A stretch of 39,883 bases of DNA, from contig CALBHX010000102.1 in the NCBI GenBank assembly GCA_937892925.1, forward strand, positions 1 to 39,883. The letters are read 5' to 3'. The notes under the pieces were generated by a model. The model had not been told where the DNA came from. It saw only the letters and a list, made by a program, of their open reading frames with translations, and ran no database searches. Positions 33,686 to 39,883 of the stretch are shown one piece after another; within the stretch, counting starts at the first letter, position 1, and every line of letters starts with the position of its first letter. A program made the position numbers and the translations under genes. Origin of the DNA: an uncultured Lentisphaeraceae bacterium (lineage in GTDB: Bacteria > Verrucomicrobiota > Kiritimatiellia > RFP12 > DVOR01).

Positions 33686-34851
33686 TGAATGCACACGAAC
33701 GATTGGCCAGACATATTGTAGACTTGCCTAAAAGTGGCATTCGAGAGTTCTTTGACATTGTCTGCACACGCCATGGCGTCATCTCTCTGGCCATTGGCGA
33801 ACCGGACTTTGACACGCCGTGGCATATTCGGGAAGCAGCCATGTTCGCGTTGGAACAAGGTCATTCACACTATACAGGAAATGCAGGGCTGCTCGAATTA
33901 CGCCAAGCCATTGTAAAATACGTAAGCTCCCGGTTCGGCGGAGAATATGACCCAACCCATGAAGTGCTTGTTACCGTTGGTGCTTCTGAAGGAATTGATG
34001 TTGCGTTGCGTGCCTTATTGAACCCAGGGGATGAAGTGCTCTATCATGAGCCCTGCTTCGTGAGCTATGCTCCGGAAATTGCCATGGCACACGGAGTGCC
34101 CGTAGCGGTTGAAACGCACGTAAAGGATAACTTCCGGCTCTCGGTAGAAGCACTGGAAGCAAAAGTTACACCACGAACCAAAGCCTTGATGGTTAACTTT
34201 CCCAATAATCCTACCGGTGCAGTGCTTGAACAAGCCGACGTGGAAGCGATTGCCGACTTTGCCATCCGGCATGACTTAATCATTCTGGCCGATGAAATCT
34301 ATGCAGAGTTGACGTGGGAAGGTAAAAAACATGTATCCTTCGCCTCTGTTCCACGAATTCACGACCGGCTGATCCTGCACCACGGATATTCCAAAGCCTG
34401 GGCCATGACCGGGTTTCGCATGGCCTATGTTTGTGCTCCAGCCTGGATCATGGACACCATGTTGAAGATTCACCAGTATGCGATTATGTGTGCCCCCACG
34501 ATCTCGCAATATGCAGCACTGGAAGCCATGCGACAACCAGAAGCAGATATGGCGCCAATGCTGCGAGCATATGAGCAGCGCCGAAATTATCTGCGCGCCG
34601 CCTTTGCCGAAGCCGGTATACCGATGCACAACCCGGCAGGTGCATTCTATGCCTTCCCTGATATCAGTCGATTCGGCCTTTCTTCACGTGAGTTTGCGGT
34701 TCGGCTGTTGGATGCAGAAAATGTGGCGGTTGTTCCGGGGACTGCCTTCGGGGCATGTGGTGAGGGATTCGTCCGCTGCTCGTACGCCACAAGCATGGAG
34801 CAAATCAAAGAGGCCGCCACACGCATCAACCGCTTTGTCAAAATGCTTTAA
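33682..34851 (+). CDS. Class I/II PLP-dependent aminotransferase
   Basis: This 389-residue cytosolic fold-type I aminotransferase belongs to the aspartate/aromatic subgroup. Key residues visible are AIGEPDFDTP (substrate loop), GNAGLLELRQAI, NFPNNPTGA (N176), ILADEIYAEL (D204, Y207) and the PLP lysine in HHGYSKAWAMTGFRMAY (K238, R246). A C-terminal Arg in EGFVRCSYATS should bind the substrate carboxylate. The exact amino donor cannot be read from the sequence. Its start (ATGATG) overlaps the lrp stop, a common regulator-enzyme pairing in amino-acid metabolism. A pseudouridine synthase gene follows after 27 bases. Confidence 0.9.
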   Translation: MMNAHERLARHIVDLPKSGIREFFDIVCTRHGVISLAIGEPDFDTPWHIREAAMFALEQGHSHYTGNAGLLELRQAIVKYVSSRFGGEYDPTHEVLVTVGASEGIDVALRALLNPGDEVLYHEPCFVSYAPEIAMAHGVPVAVETHVKDNFRLSVEALEAKVTPRTKALMVNFPNNPTGAVLEQADVEAIADFAIRHDLIILADEIYAELTWEGKKHVSFASVPRIHDRLILHHGYSKAWAMTGFRMAYVCAPAWIMDTMLKIHQYAIMCAPTISQYAALEAMRQPEADMAPMLRAYEQRRNYLRAAFAEAGIPMHNPAGAFYAFPDISRFGLSSREFAVRLLDAENVAVVPGTAFGACGEGFVRCSYATSMEQIKEAATRINRFVKML

Positions 34852-34878
34852 GCTCGACCTGAAAAGGAATCTCATGTT

Positions 34879-35766
34879 ATGCCGCCATCGCCAACCGCCA
34901 AGCCTAAAATTGCCATCGTCACCCGAGACGAAGAAGGGATGCCGCTCCAACTTTTCCTTGCCGGGCGGCTGGGAGTTGCCAACCGTGCAGCCAAAGCCAT
35001 GATCGATGCCCGCATAGTGTGGGTGAACCGAAAATTAGTTTGGATGGCTCATCATCCGCTCAAACCAGGGGACAAAGTAGCCTTTGTCGTCCAGCGCAGT
35101 ACTGGGGCACAGCAAAACAAGTCGCTAGAAAGTCGGCCGCACTTGCGCATTCTCTGGCAAGATGATGCCTATCTGGCCATTGATAAACCGGCTGGCGTAC
35201 TTTCGCAAGGGAAGGACTCGGCCGAAGACATTCTGCGCACACAGGAGCATAATCCAACGATTCAGGCCGTTCACAGACTTGACCGTGAAACCTCCGGCGT
35301 ATTGCTTTTTGCCAAACATGCCGAGGCATTAGAAGCAGCAATCGCCATGTTTAAAACGCATCGTGTAGTCAAATTCTATGCTGCGCTCGCGGCCGGCGGC
35401 GTTGAACGTTTGGCCTCCACACTCACGGAAACGCTTGATGGTGAACGCGCTGTAACCCATATGAAACGACTTCAGTCGAATGCCGAAGCATCATTCCTTT
35501 CACTACGGATTGAAACCGGTCGAACGCATCAAATTCGCCGACACCTTGCAGGTATTCGCCACCCAATCATCGGCGACCGCCAATATGGCGTTAAACATGC
35601 AAGCGACCCTCGATTACTCTCCGTAACCCGGCAAATGTTGCATGCTTCAGAATTGGAGCTGCCACACCCGCTCATTCTTGGGCAGCACATCAAGGTTCAT
35701 GCACCGCTCCCTGCCGACTTCAGAGCTGCGCTCAAATTGTTTGGATTGGGTAAAAGAAGAAGATAG
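34879..35766 (+). CDS. RluA-family pseudouridine synthase
   Basis: The protein is 295 residues and converts specific uridines to pseudouridine in rRNA or tRNA. An N-terminal S4-like RNA-binding region (about residues 20-70, FLAGRLGVANRAAKAMIDAR and GDKVAFV) precedes the catalytic domain with YLAIDKPAGVL, the family motif VHRLDRETSGVLLFAKH with the catalytic Asp (D135), and ETGRTHQIRRHLAGIRHPIIGDRQYG. The C-terminus is basic (GLGKRRR). The exact target site (RluC, RluD or TruC type) cannot be assigned. It lies just downstream of the aminotransferase; AAAGGA precedes the ATG by about ten bases. Confidence 0.9.
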   Translation: MPPSPTAKPKIAIVTRDEEGMPLQLFLAGRLGVANRAAKAMIDARIVWVNRKLVWMAHHPLKPGDKVAFVVQRSTGAQQNKSLESRPHLRILWQDDAYLAIDKPAGVLSQGKDSAEDILRTQEHNPTIQAVHRLDRETSGVLLFAKHAEALEAAIAMFKTHRVVKFYAALAAGGVERLASTLTETLDGERAVTHMKRLQSNAEASFLSLRIETGRTHQIRRHLAGIRHPIIGDRQYGVKHASDPRLLSVTRQMLHASELELPHPLILGQHIKVHAPLPADFRAALKLFGLGKRRR

Positions 35767-35850
35767 CTCTACACAGAGCCGGCAGATTTCTATTATCGTT
35801 ATAAAATCCAACAGGTATCCATTTTGAATACAACTAAAGGAGATCATTCC

Positions 35851-36456
35851 ATGACTGAACCCGAGAAAAATATGCTCGTCCCCATTGTCGTCGAACAAAC
35901 TGCCCGTGGAGAACGCTCCTACGACATTTATTCTCGTTTGTTGCTTGATCGCATTATTTTCCTAGGCGGTCCTATTGATGATGCCGTCGCCAACATCGTC
36001 GTAGCTCAAATGCTCTTTTTACAATCACAGGATCCCAAAAAAGACATCGCCTTCTATATTAATTCACCTGGCGGTGTTGTCACTGCAGGGTTGGCAATCT
36101 ATGACACCATGCAATTCCTCTCGTGCAATGTGGCCACCTACTGTATCGGTCAAGCTGCCAGTATGGGAGCCGTTTTGCTCGCCGCTGGCACAAAAGGTAA
36201 ACGTTATGCCCTGCCCAACGCACGTATCATGATCCATCAGCCACTCGGCGGTGCAGAAGGACAGTGTACGGATATCCAAATTCAGGCCGCAGAAATTCAG
36301 CGTATGAAGCAGACGCTCAATGGTATCCTTGCCAACCATACAGGACAACCCCTAAAGACCATTTTTAAGGATACCGAGCGTGACAATTTCATGTCCGCCG
36401 AAGAAGCCAAAGGTTACGGCCTAGTTGATCACGTAGTCACGCAACCCCAACCCTAA
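35851..36456 (+). CDS. clpP: ATP-dependent Clp protease proteolytic subunit
   Basis: ClpP forms the tetradecameric peptidase chamber used by ClpX or ClpA. The 201-residue protein carries the complete catalytic triad: Ser in GQAASMGAVLL (S104), His in ARIMIHQPLGG (H129) and Asp in DTERDNFMSAEEA (D178), each seven positions later than in mature E. coli ClpP. YINSPGGVVTAGLAIYDTMQ is also typical. The start is ATG 35851 with AAAGGAG eight bases upstream; the frame extends to a TTG at 35824. An AT-rich TATAAA at 35800-35805 may be its -10 box. clpX and tig are absent from the neighbourhood. An FmdB-type gene follows two bases after the stop. Confidence 0.95.
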   Translation: MTEPEKNMLVPIVVEQTARGERSYDIYSRLLLDRIIFLGGPIDDAVANIVVAQMLFLQSQDPKKDIAFYINSPGGVVTAGLAIYDTMQFLSCNVATYCIGQAASMGAVLLAAGTKGKRYALPNARIMIHQPLGGAEGQCTDIQIQAAEIQRMKQTLNGILANHTGQPLKTIFKDTERDNFMSAEEAKGYGLVDHVVTQPQP

Positions 36457-36458
36457 TC

Positions 36459-36674
36459 ATGCCAATCTACGAATACACCTGTAACTCCTGTAAGCACGCA
36501 TTTGACTTTTTTGCGCGAACTGTAAGTGCCAAACCTCCGTGTTGCCCAAAATGTGGAAGTTCGGATATAAAGAAAGCTTTTTCTATCTTTCAGGCCGAAA
36601 CCCACAACGTATCAGGAGAATGCACGGAGACCTGTCCGCACGCCCATGGAGCCGGATGCGGATGCGGCCGCTAA
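36459..36674 (+). CDS. FmdB-type zinc ribbon protein
   Basis: This 71-residue protein starts with MPIYEYTCNSC and has two CxxC pairs (C8/C11 and C29/C32, in CCPKCGS), the FmdB/regulatory-protein zinc ribbon pattern. A second Cys/His-rich tail follows (CTETCPHAHGAGCGCGR), which may bind another metal ion. The family is widespread and its molecular function is unclear. It begins two bases after the clpP stop and should be cotranscribed. A bidirectional hairpin follows. Confidence 0.8.
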   Translation: MPIYEYTCNSCKHAFDFFARTVSAKPPCCPKCGSSDIKKAFSIFQAETHNVSGECTETCPHAHGAGCGCGR

Positions 36675-36692
36675 ATTTCTCTCAGTCACATC

Positions 36693-36729
36693 ATGAAACG
36701 GCACGAGTCGAACGTTCGTACCGTTTCAT
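36693..36729. terminator. Bidirectional terminator between fmdB-type gene and murG
   Basis: ATGAAACGG and CCGTTTCAT form a perfect 9-bp outer stem. It continues inward with ACGA/TCGT pairs and mismatches around GAACGTTC. It lies between two convergent genes, 19 bases past one stop and 14 bases from the other. Confidence 0.6.
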
Positions 36730-36742
36730 ATTCATCACCCCG

Positions 36743-37807
36743 TTAACGCGCCACCGAAAGAATCAATTCCGCCACTGACCTTGCCGCATCTGGATGCGGC
36801 AAGTCAAGCAACGCCTCCCGCATCGTTCGCCGCAGCAACGGATCCGAATAGAATTGTCGCACCGCCTCAGCCAAATCGTCCGGCGAGGTCGTTAATTGAT
36901 CAAAACATAAAGCTCCCCCACAACGAACAAGCGCTTCAGCATTTTTTCGCTGATGATCATCCACGGCCGTAGGCAATGGAATGAAAATGGTTGGCACCGC
37001 ACAACAAGCCAATTCACAGCATGTCGCCGCTCCTGCCCGTGCAATTGCCAAGTCTGCTCGCCCATAGGCCGCCCCCATATCCTCAATAAACGACACAACC
37101 GTCACCTGATCTGGCGTCTCCTTATACACAGCACGCACCCACTCAACCTCATGTTTACAACATTGATGTACAACCCGCACTTGGCAATCGCTCTTCGCTA
37201 ACGAAGCCAGAACCGGAGCGACCAGGCGATCCAACCCACGCGCACCTTGACTTCCTCCGGTTACTAGCACGGAGAATTGCCCCGCAGGGTGCTCCATCTG
37301 TTGAGCCCGTTTAATCACTGCCACTACACTTTCCCTAAGAGGCAAACCCGTATAAACCGATTTAACCCACGGCATCTTAGCCGCCGTCTCTGCGAACGAT
37401 GTAGCCACTACCGCTATCCGAAAATGCTTGGACAACCAGACAATCGCCTTCCCCGGCAAACTATTCGCTTCATGCAACACAACCGGGATTTTCAGGAACC
37501 GTGCCGCAAGCACCGGCGCCACACACGTATATCCGCCTGTCGCAAACAGAACATCCGGGTGATATTCACGTAAAAACCGGAGACATCGCCACCAGGCCAA
37601 CAGATTACGCGGATCCGAAATCCTCCGAGCCCCTGAACGCAATAACTTTCCCTGCCATTTGGCGGCCGCATGAGCCTCTGCTTCACGTGTCCCGGAAAGA
37701 ATCAATGCAAGCTCATGCCCACACTGCCGCAACACCTCCGCAACCGCCAATGCCGGGTTAATATGCCCTCCGGTTCCACCACAAGCAAGAACAATCCGTT
37801 TCTTCAT
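36743..37807 (-). CDS. murG: UDP-GlcNAc:undecaprenyl-PP-MurNAc-pentapeptide GlcNAc transferase
   Basis: MurG makes lipid II from lipid I on the inner face of the membrane. The 354-residue protein has the glycine-rich start VLACGGTGGHINPALAVAEV, VTGGSQGARGLDRLV at the start of the second Rossmann domain, and the UDP-GlcNAc loop ARAGAATCCELACCAVPTIF followed by DDHQRKNAEAL. The start is ATG 37807 (MKKRIVLACGG). The longer frame begins at 37858, but an extended -10 promoter (37817-37825) ends nine bases before this ATG, so upstream codons would not be transcribed from it. It is alone in this region, unlike the usual mur cluster. A perfect 10-bp hairpin (36780-36803) lies in its 3' coding end. 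Confidence 0.95.
   Translation of the reverse strand: MKKRIVLACGGTGGHINPALAVAEVLRQCGHELALILSGTREAEAHAAAKWQGKLLRSGARRISDPRNLLAWWRCLRFLREYHPDVLFATGGYTCVAPVLAARFLKIPVVLHEANSLPGKAIVWLSKHFRIAVVATSFAETAAKMPWVKSVYTGLPLRESVVAVIKRAQQMEHPAGQFSVLVTGGSQGARGLDRLVAPVLASLAKSDCQVRVVHQCCKHEVEWVRAVYKETPDQVTVVSFIEDMGAAYGRADLAIARAGAATCCELACCAVPTIFIPLPTAVDDHQRKNAEALVRCGGALCFDQLTTSPDDLAEAVRQFYSDPLLRRTMREALLDLPHPDAARSVAELILSVAR
36780..36803. repeat. Perfect 10-bp hairpin within the murG 3' coding end
   Basis: CTTGCCGCAT and ATGCGGCAAG pair around the four-base loop CTGG. It encodes part of LPHPDAARS and lacks a T-run, so it is not a standard terminator. Confidence 0.6.
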
Positions 37808-37816
37808 GGGTAACAT

Positions 37817-37825
37817 TATACCAAG
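37817..37825 (-). promoter_or_regulatory. Extended -10 promoter giving a near-leaderless murG transcript
   Basis: On the minus strand TGGTATAAT is a perfect extended -10 element. Seven or so bases after its end is the expected start, one to three bases from ATG 37807. No ribosome binding site would fit in the leader. Confidence 0.55.
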
Positions 37826-37923
37826 AACACAACCAGGATAACATCTCTTTCCATACACATTCTTTGTCTACAGGGTATTCCTTCTGCGACTTTGTTATCA
37901 TGATTATACGCGGAACGATTTAT

Positions 37924-38817
37924 ATGCATACGATCACACGTATTACCCTCAATCCCCGTACTCGTGAAGAACAATTCCCCGAGTTTTCCAAAGATTTTCC
38001 CTATCTTGGCACGCGAGCCTACCCCGGGCGTTACCACATTCCCTGGCATTGGCATCCAACACTCGAACTCTTTTATATGGAACGCGGAGCACTCGATTAT
38101 TACACACCCCATGGGCGCTTTCACTTCCCTCAGGGCTCCGGCGGTCTCATAAATCCCGGCGTTCTTCATCGAACAGAACTTGCTTCTTCAGATACTGATC
38201 CCGTACAGCTCTTGCACCTCTTCGCTCCAACCTTCTTGGCCAGTTCCCCAACCAGCCGGATTTATCAGCGTTACGTCAATCCTGTTCTTACAGATATTTC
38301 CCGCCCAATTCGCCTTTTTTCTCCACAAGACCCAACTTGCCAATCCCTGCTTTTCCATTTGAAAGATTCGTTTACACACACTGAGGGGGACTTTGGCTAC
38401 GAATTACACCTGCATCACGCGCTCTCCACCATCTGGCTGCTTATGCTTGCATTGCCGCAACCAAAAGCACTCCGTCCGATTCCAGACGATGAACCCCTCA
38501 AAGCCATGTTGGCGTTTATACTCAATCAATTTAACCGCTCCATCCGCGTAGCAGAAATTGCAGCCGCAGCCTGTATCAGCCCACGAGTTTGTTACCGCCT
38601 TTTTGCTGAGCTATTACACTGTTCTCCAATGGACTACCTGCGGGATATTCGCCTGCAACACGCCTGCCATCTACTCGTCAACAGTAATCAAACAATCACT
38701 ACCATCGCTTATGATTGTGGGTTTGGCAACAGCAGCCTCTTCGGTCAAAGTTTCCGTCAAGCATTTAACATCACCCCAACCGCCTATCGCCGCCGATGGC
38801 AGAATTCCGACAAATAA
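37924..38817 (+). CDS. AraC family transcriptional regulator
   Basis: The 297-residue protein has a cupin-like sensor domain in its N-terminal half, including YHIPWHWHPTLELFYMERG and GLINPGVLHRTEL, which is typical of sugar-responsive AraC regulators. Two helix-turn-helix motifs lie at the C-terminus (about 195-290): IRVAEIAAAACISPRVCYRL and ITTIAYDCGFGNSSLFGQSF followed by TPTAYRR. The start is ATG 37924 with GGAA upstream; the open frame reaches a TTG at 37864 in the murG promoter zone. It is divergent from murG and precedes the acetyltransferase gene on the same strand. The ligand is unknown; control of neighbouring sugar genes would fit. Confidence 0.85.
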   Translation: MHTITRITLNPRTREEQFPEFSKDFPYLGTRAYPGRYHIPWHWHPTLELFYMERGALDYYTPHGRFHFPQGSGGLINPGVLHRTELASSDTDPVQLLHLFAPTFLASSPTSRIYQRYVNPVLTDISRPIRLFSPQDPTCQSLLFHLKDSFTHTEGDFGYELHLHHALSTIWLLMLALPQPKALRPIPDDEPLKAMLAFILNQFNRSIRVAEIAAAACISPRVCYRLFAELLHCSPMDYLRDIRLQHACHLLVNSNQTITTIAYDCGFGNSSLFGQSFRQAFNITPTAYRRRWQNSDK

Positions 38818-38907
38818 TGGCGCTTCCCCGATAGCCCCTTACCTTCCTAACATGCTACGATGCCGATATTCACTCATTTACAGGAACGTTTACAGGGAGG
38901 GACTCTC

Positions 38908-39534
38908 ATGGAACACCCCAATAGATGCATCTGCGATGGCCCGACACCAGAAGTGCTGCGATTGATTGCCAATGCCCGGCGTTTGACCCATGCCTATGCT
39001 CAAACAGATTATACAGAAACGGAGCTCCGTACTCGCATCCTACAAGATCTGCTCGGGCGCATAGGGGAAAACGTCATGATCGAAACGCCCTTCCATTGTG
39101 ATTATGGCAAACTCATTTTTATCGGCAATGACGTTATCATCAACATGAATTGTACATTTGTTGACAACGAACCCATTACCATCGGCAACCGCGTACTCAT
39201 TGCCCCAAACGTGCAACTCTACACCGCGAGTCACCCCGTTCACCCTGCCGAACGCATCATTCCCGATTACAAAACACGCGGGACTGCTTGGTTTCGCACC
39301 TATCACGAACCCATCACCATTCAGGATGGGGTTTGGATTGGCGGAGGTGCGATTGTCCTCCCAGGCGTCACCATTGGTGAAAACAGCGTCATCGGCGCCG
39401 GCAGTGTGGTTACACACAACATTCCCGCCAACTGCCTCGCGGTTGGCAATCCCTGCCGCCCTATCCACTTTTTCACCCCCTCCAACACACATTCATTAGG
39501 TTCGCTCCAAAAAACGCCCCCTCCGAACAGCTGA
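38908..39534 (+). CDS. LacA/Maa-type hexapeptide sugar O-acetyltransferase
   Basis: This is a 208-residue left-handed beta-helix acetyltransferase of the galactoside/maltose O-acetyltransferase group, using acetyl-CoA in the cytosol. An N-terminal helical Mac domain (about residues 10-60) precedes the hexapeptide repeats: VMIETPFHCDYG, VIINMNCTFVDN, VLIAPNVQLYTASHPVHP with the likely catalytic His, and VWIGGGAIVLPGVTIGENSVIGAGSVV. The C-terminal 20 residues are polar. The start is ATG 38908, with GGGAGGG six bases upstream; the longer frame to 38860 adds 16 unlikely residues. Its 3' end overlaps the convergent amidohydrolase gene by 39 bases. Confidence 0.88.
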   Translation: MEHPNRCICDGPTPEVLRLIANARRLTHAYAQTDYTETELRTRILQDLLGRIGENVMIETPFHCDYGKLIFIGNDVIINMNCTFVDNEPITIGNRVLIAPNVQLYTASHPVHPAERIIPDYKTRGTAWFRTYHEPITIQDGVWIGGGAIVLPGVTIGENSVIGAGSVVTHNIPANCLAVGNPCRPIHFFTPSNTHSLGSLQKTPPPNS

Positions 39535-39883
39535 CGGATTCAGTTGTCCCCCCATGACAACCGGCGATCCATTCACAAAAACGGTCTGAACACCCTCTGC
39601 AAACCGATGCGGCGCATTATATTCCGCAACATCCCGCCATAACATTGGATCAACCAATACAATATCCGCAAACCATCCTACGCGAATATACCCGCGTTTA
39701 GAAATGCCAAACACATCTGCCGGAAGCCCTGTCATCCGGCGAATGGCTGCTTCCGGCGACACATTCAAACGCTCCGTCAACATTCTGAAAAAGCGCGGAT
39801 GCGTACCATACGCCCGCGGATGCGGCCAATCCCGCCCCAACACACCCCACGGAGCCCGTAACGAAGCATCCGAGCCGGGCATT
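39496..39883 (-). CDS. D-aminoacylase-type amidohydrolase, C-terminal fragment (cut by window edge)
   Basis: Only the last 129 residues are inside the window. They contain GSDASLRAPWGVLGRDWPHPRAYG, FGISKRGYIRVGWFADIVLVDP and the short beta-sandwich end with VQTVFVNGSPVV. This is the C-terminal part of N-acyl-D-amino-acid deacylases or dihydroorotase-like amidohydrolases, where GSD holds a metal-ligand Asp. The start lies beyond the right end. The substrate cannot be settled from this piece. Confidence 0.8.
   Translation of the reverse strand, partial: MPGSDASLRAPWGVLGRDWPHPRAYGTHPRFFRMLTERLNVSPEAAIRRMTGLPADVFGISKRGYIRVGWFADIVLVDPMLWRDVAEYNAPHRFAEGVQTVFVNGSPVVMGGQLNPSAVRRGRFLERT

Noticed and set aside
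37864..37923. Longer AraC N-terminus from a TTG codon
   Set aside because: It would begin in the murG control region without a ribosome binding site, and the cupin domain starts after ATG 37924.
1..39883. Mobile elements, CRISPR arrays, restriction-modification or toxin-antitoxin genes
   Set aside because: No transposase or integrase motifs, no regularly spaced direct repeats and no gene pair with such features were found.

Overview
The window comes from a Gram-negative bacterium with an anaerobic or fermentative character. Supporting genes are a Na+-pumping biotin decarboxylase (oadGAB), a tyrosine phenol-lyase-type enzyme, a siroheme-decarboxylase-like fusion protein, an outer-membrane TolC-type lipoprotein, a SurA-like chaperone and the peptidoglycan genes murF and murG. 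The bacterial eukaryote-type hexokinase, the AroK-AroB fusion and an LA_2272-like repeat protein loosely suggest the PVC group (perhaps Kiritimatiellota). That placement is a guess from gene content. The DNA looks chromosomal. I found no insertion sequence, integrase, CRISPR array, rRNA or tRNA.

Layout. 1-3.9 kb: a charged low-complexity protein with a leaderless-type promoter, a small membrane protein paired with a rhomboid protease, and a convergent two-gene unit for an S1-domain protein. 3.9-5.8 kb: no intact gene; the minus strand carries fragments of what looks like a decayed gene. 5.8-9.5 kb: a secreted GH27 alpha-galactosidase, an LA_2272-like repeat protein and a tyrosine phenol-lyase-type enzyme; a strong intrinsic terminator lies inside the annotated start of the repeat protein. 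9.9-15.2 kb: a tightly overlapping minus-strand operon surA-like, rsmA, nudC, murF and a flippase-like membrane protein. 15.6-27.1 kb: a long minus-strand operon recN, aroKB, hexokinase, RecB-family nuclease, fused AhbA/AhbB-like protein, thioredoxin-like protein, cyclophilin and outer-membrane factor, closed by a 15-bp hairpin. 27.3-28.5 kb: an unrecognised exported protein with its own good promoter and terminator. 28.7-32.6 kb: oadG-oadA-oadB. 32.6-33.2 kb: a non-coding divergent spacer with three stem-loops. 33.2-36.7 kb: plus-strand genes for an Lrp/AsnC regulator coupled to an aminotransferase, a pseudouridine synthase, ClpP and an FmdB-type zinc ribbon. 36.7-39.9 kb: murG on the minus strand with a near-leaderless promoter, a divergent AraC regulator, a LacA/Maa-type acetyltransferase and the end of an amidohydrolase cut by the window edge.

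How the genes fit together. OadGAB would couple oxaloacetate decarboxylation to Na+ export. The tyrosine phenol-lyase and the Lrp-linked aminotransferase point to amino-acid catabolism. Alpha-galactosidase and hexokinase fit use of plant or host galactosides. The rest is housekeeping: cell wall, envelope folding, rRNA modification, DNA repair and aromatic biosynthesis.

I did not find a convincing new multi-gene system. The best leads are the terminator-in-gene arrangement at 7986-8051, the two leaderless-type promoters, the roughly 190-residue exported extension on OadB, the AhbA/AhbB-like fusion, the stem-loop cluster at 32.9 kb and the decayed region at 3.9-5.6 kb. Start codons were moved from the longest open frame where ribosome binding sites, promoters or overlaps favoured an internal start; this is stated in each entry.
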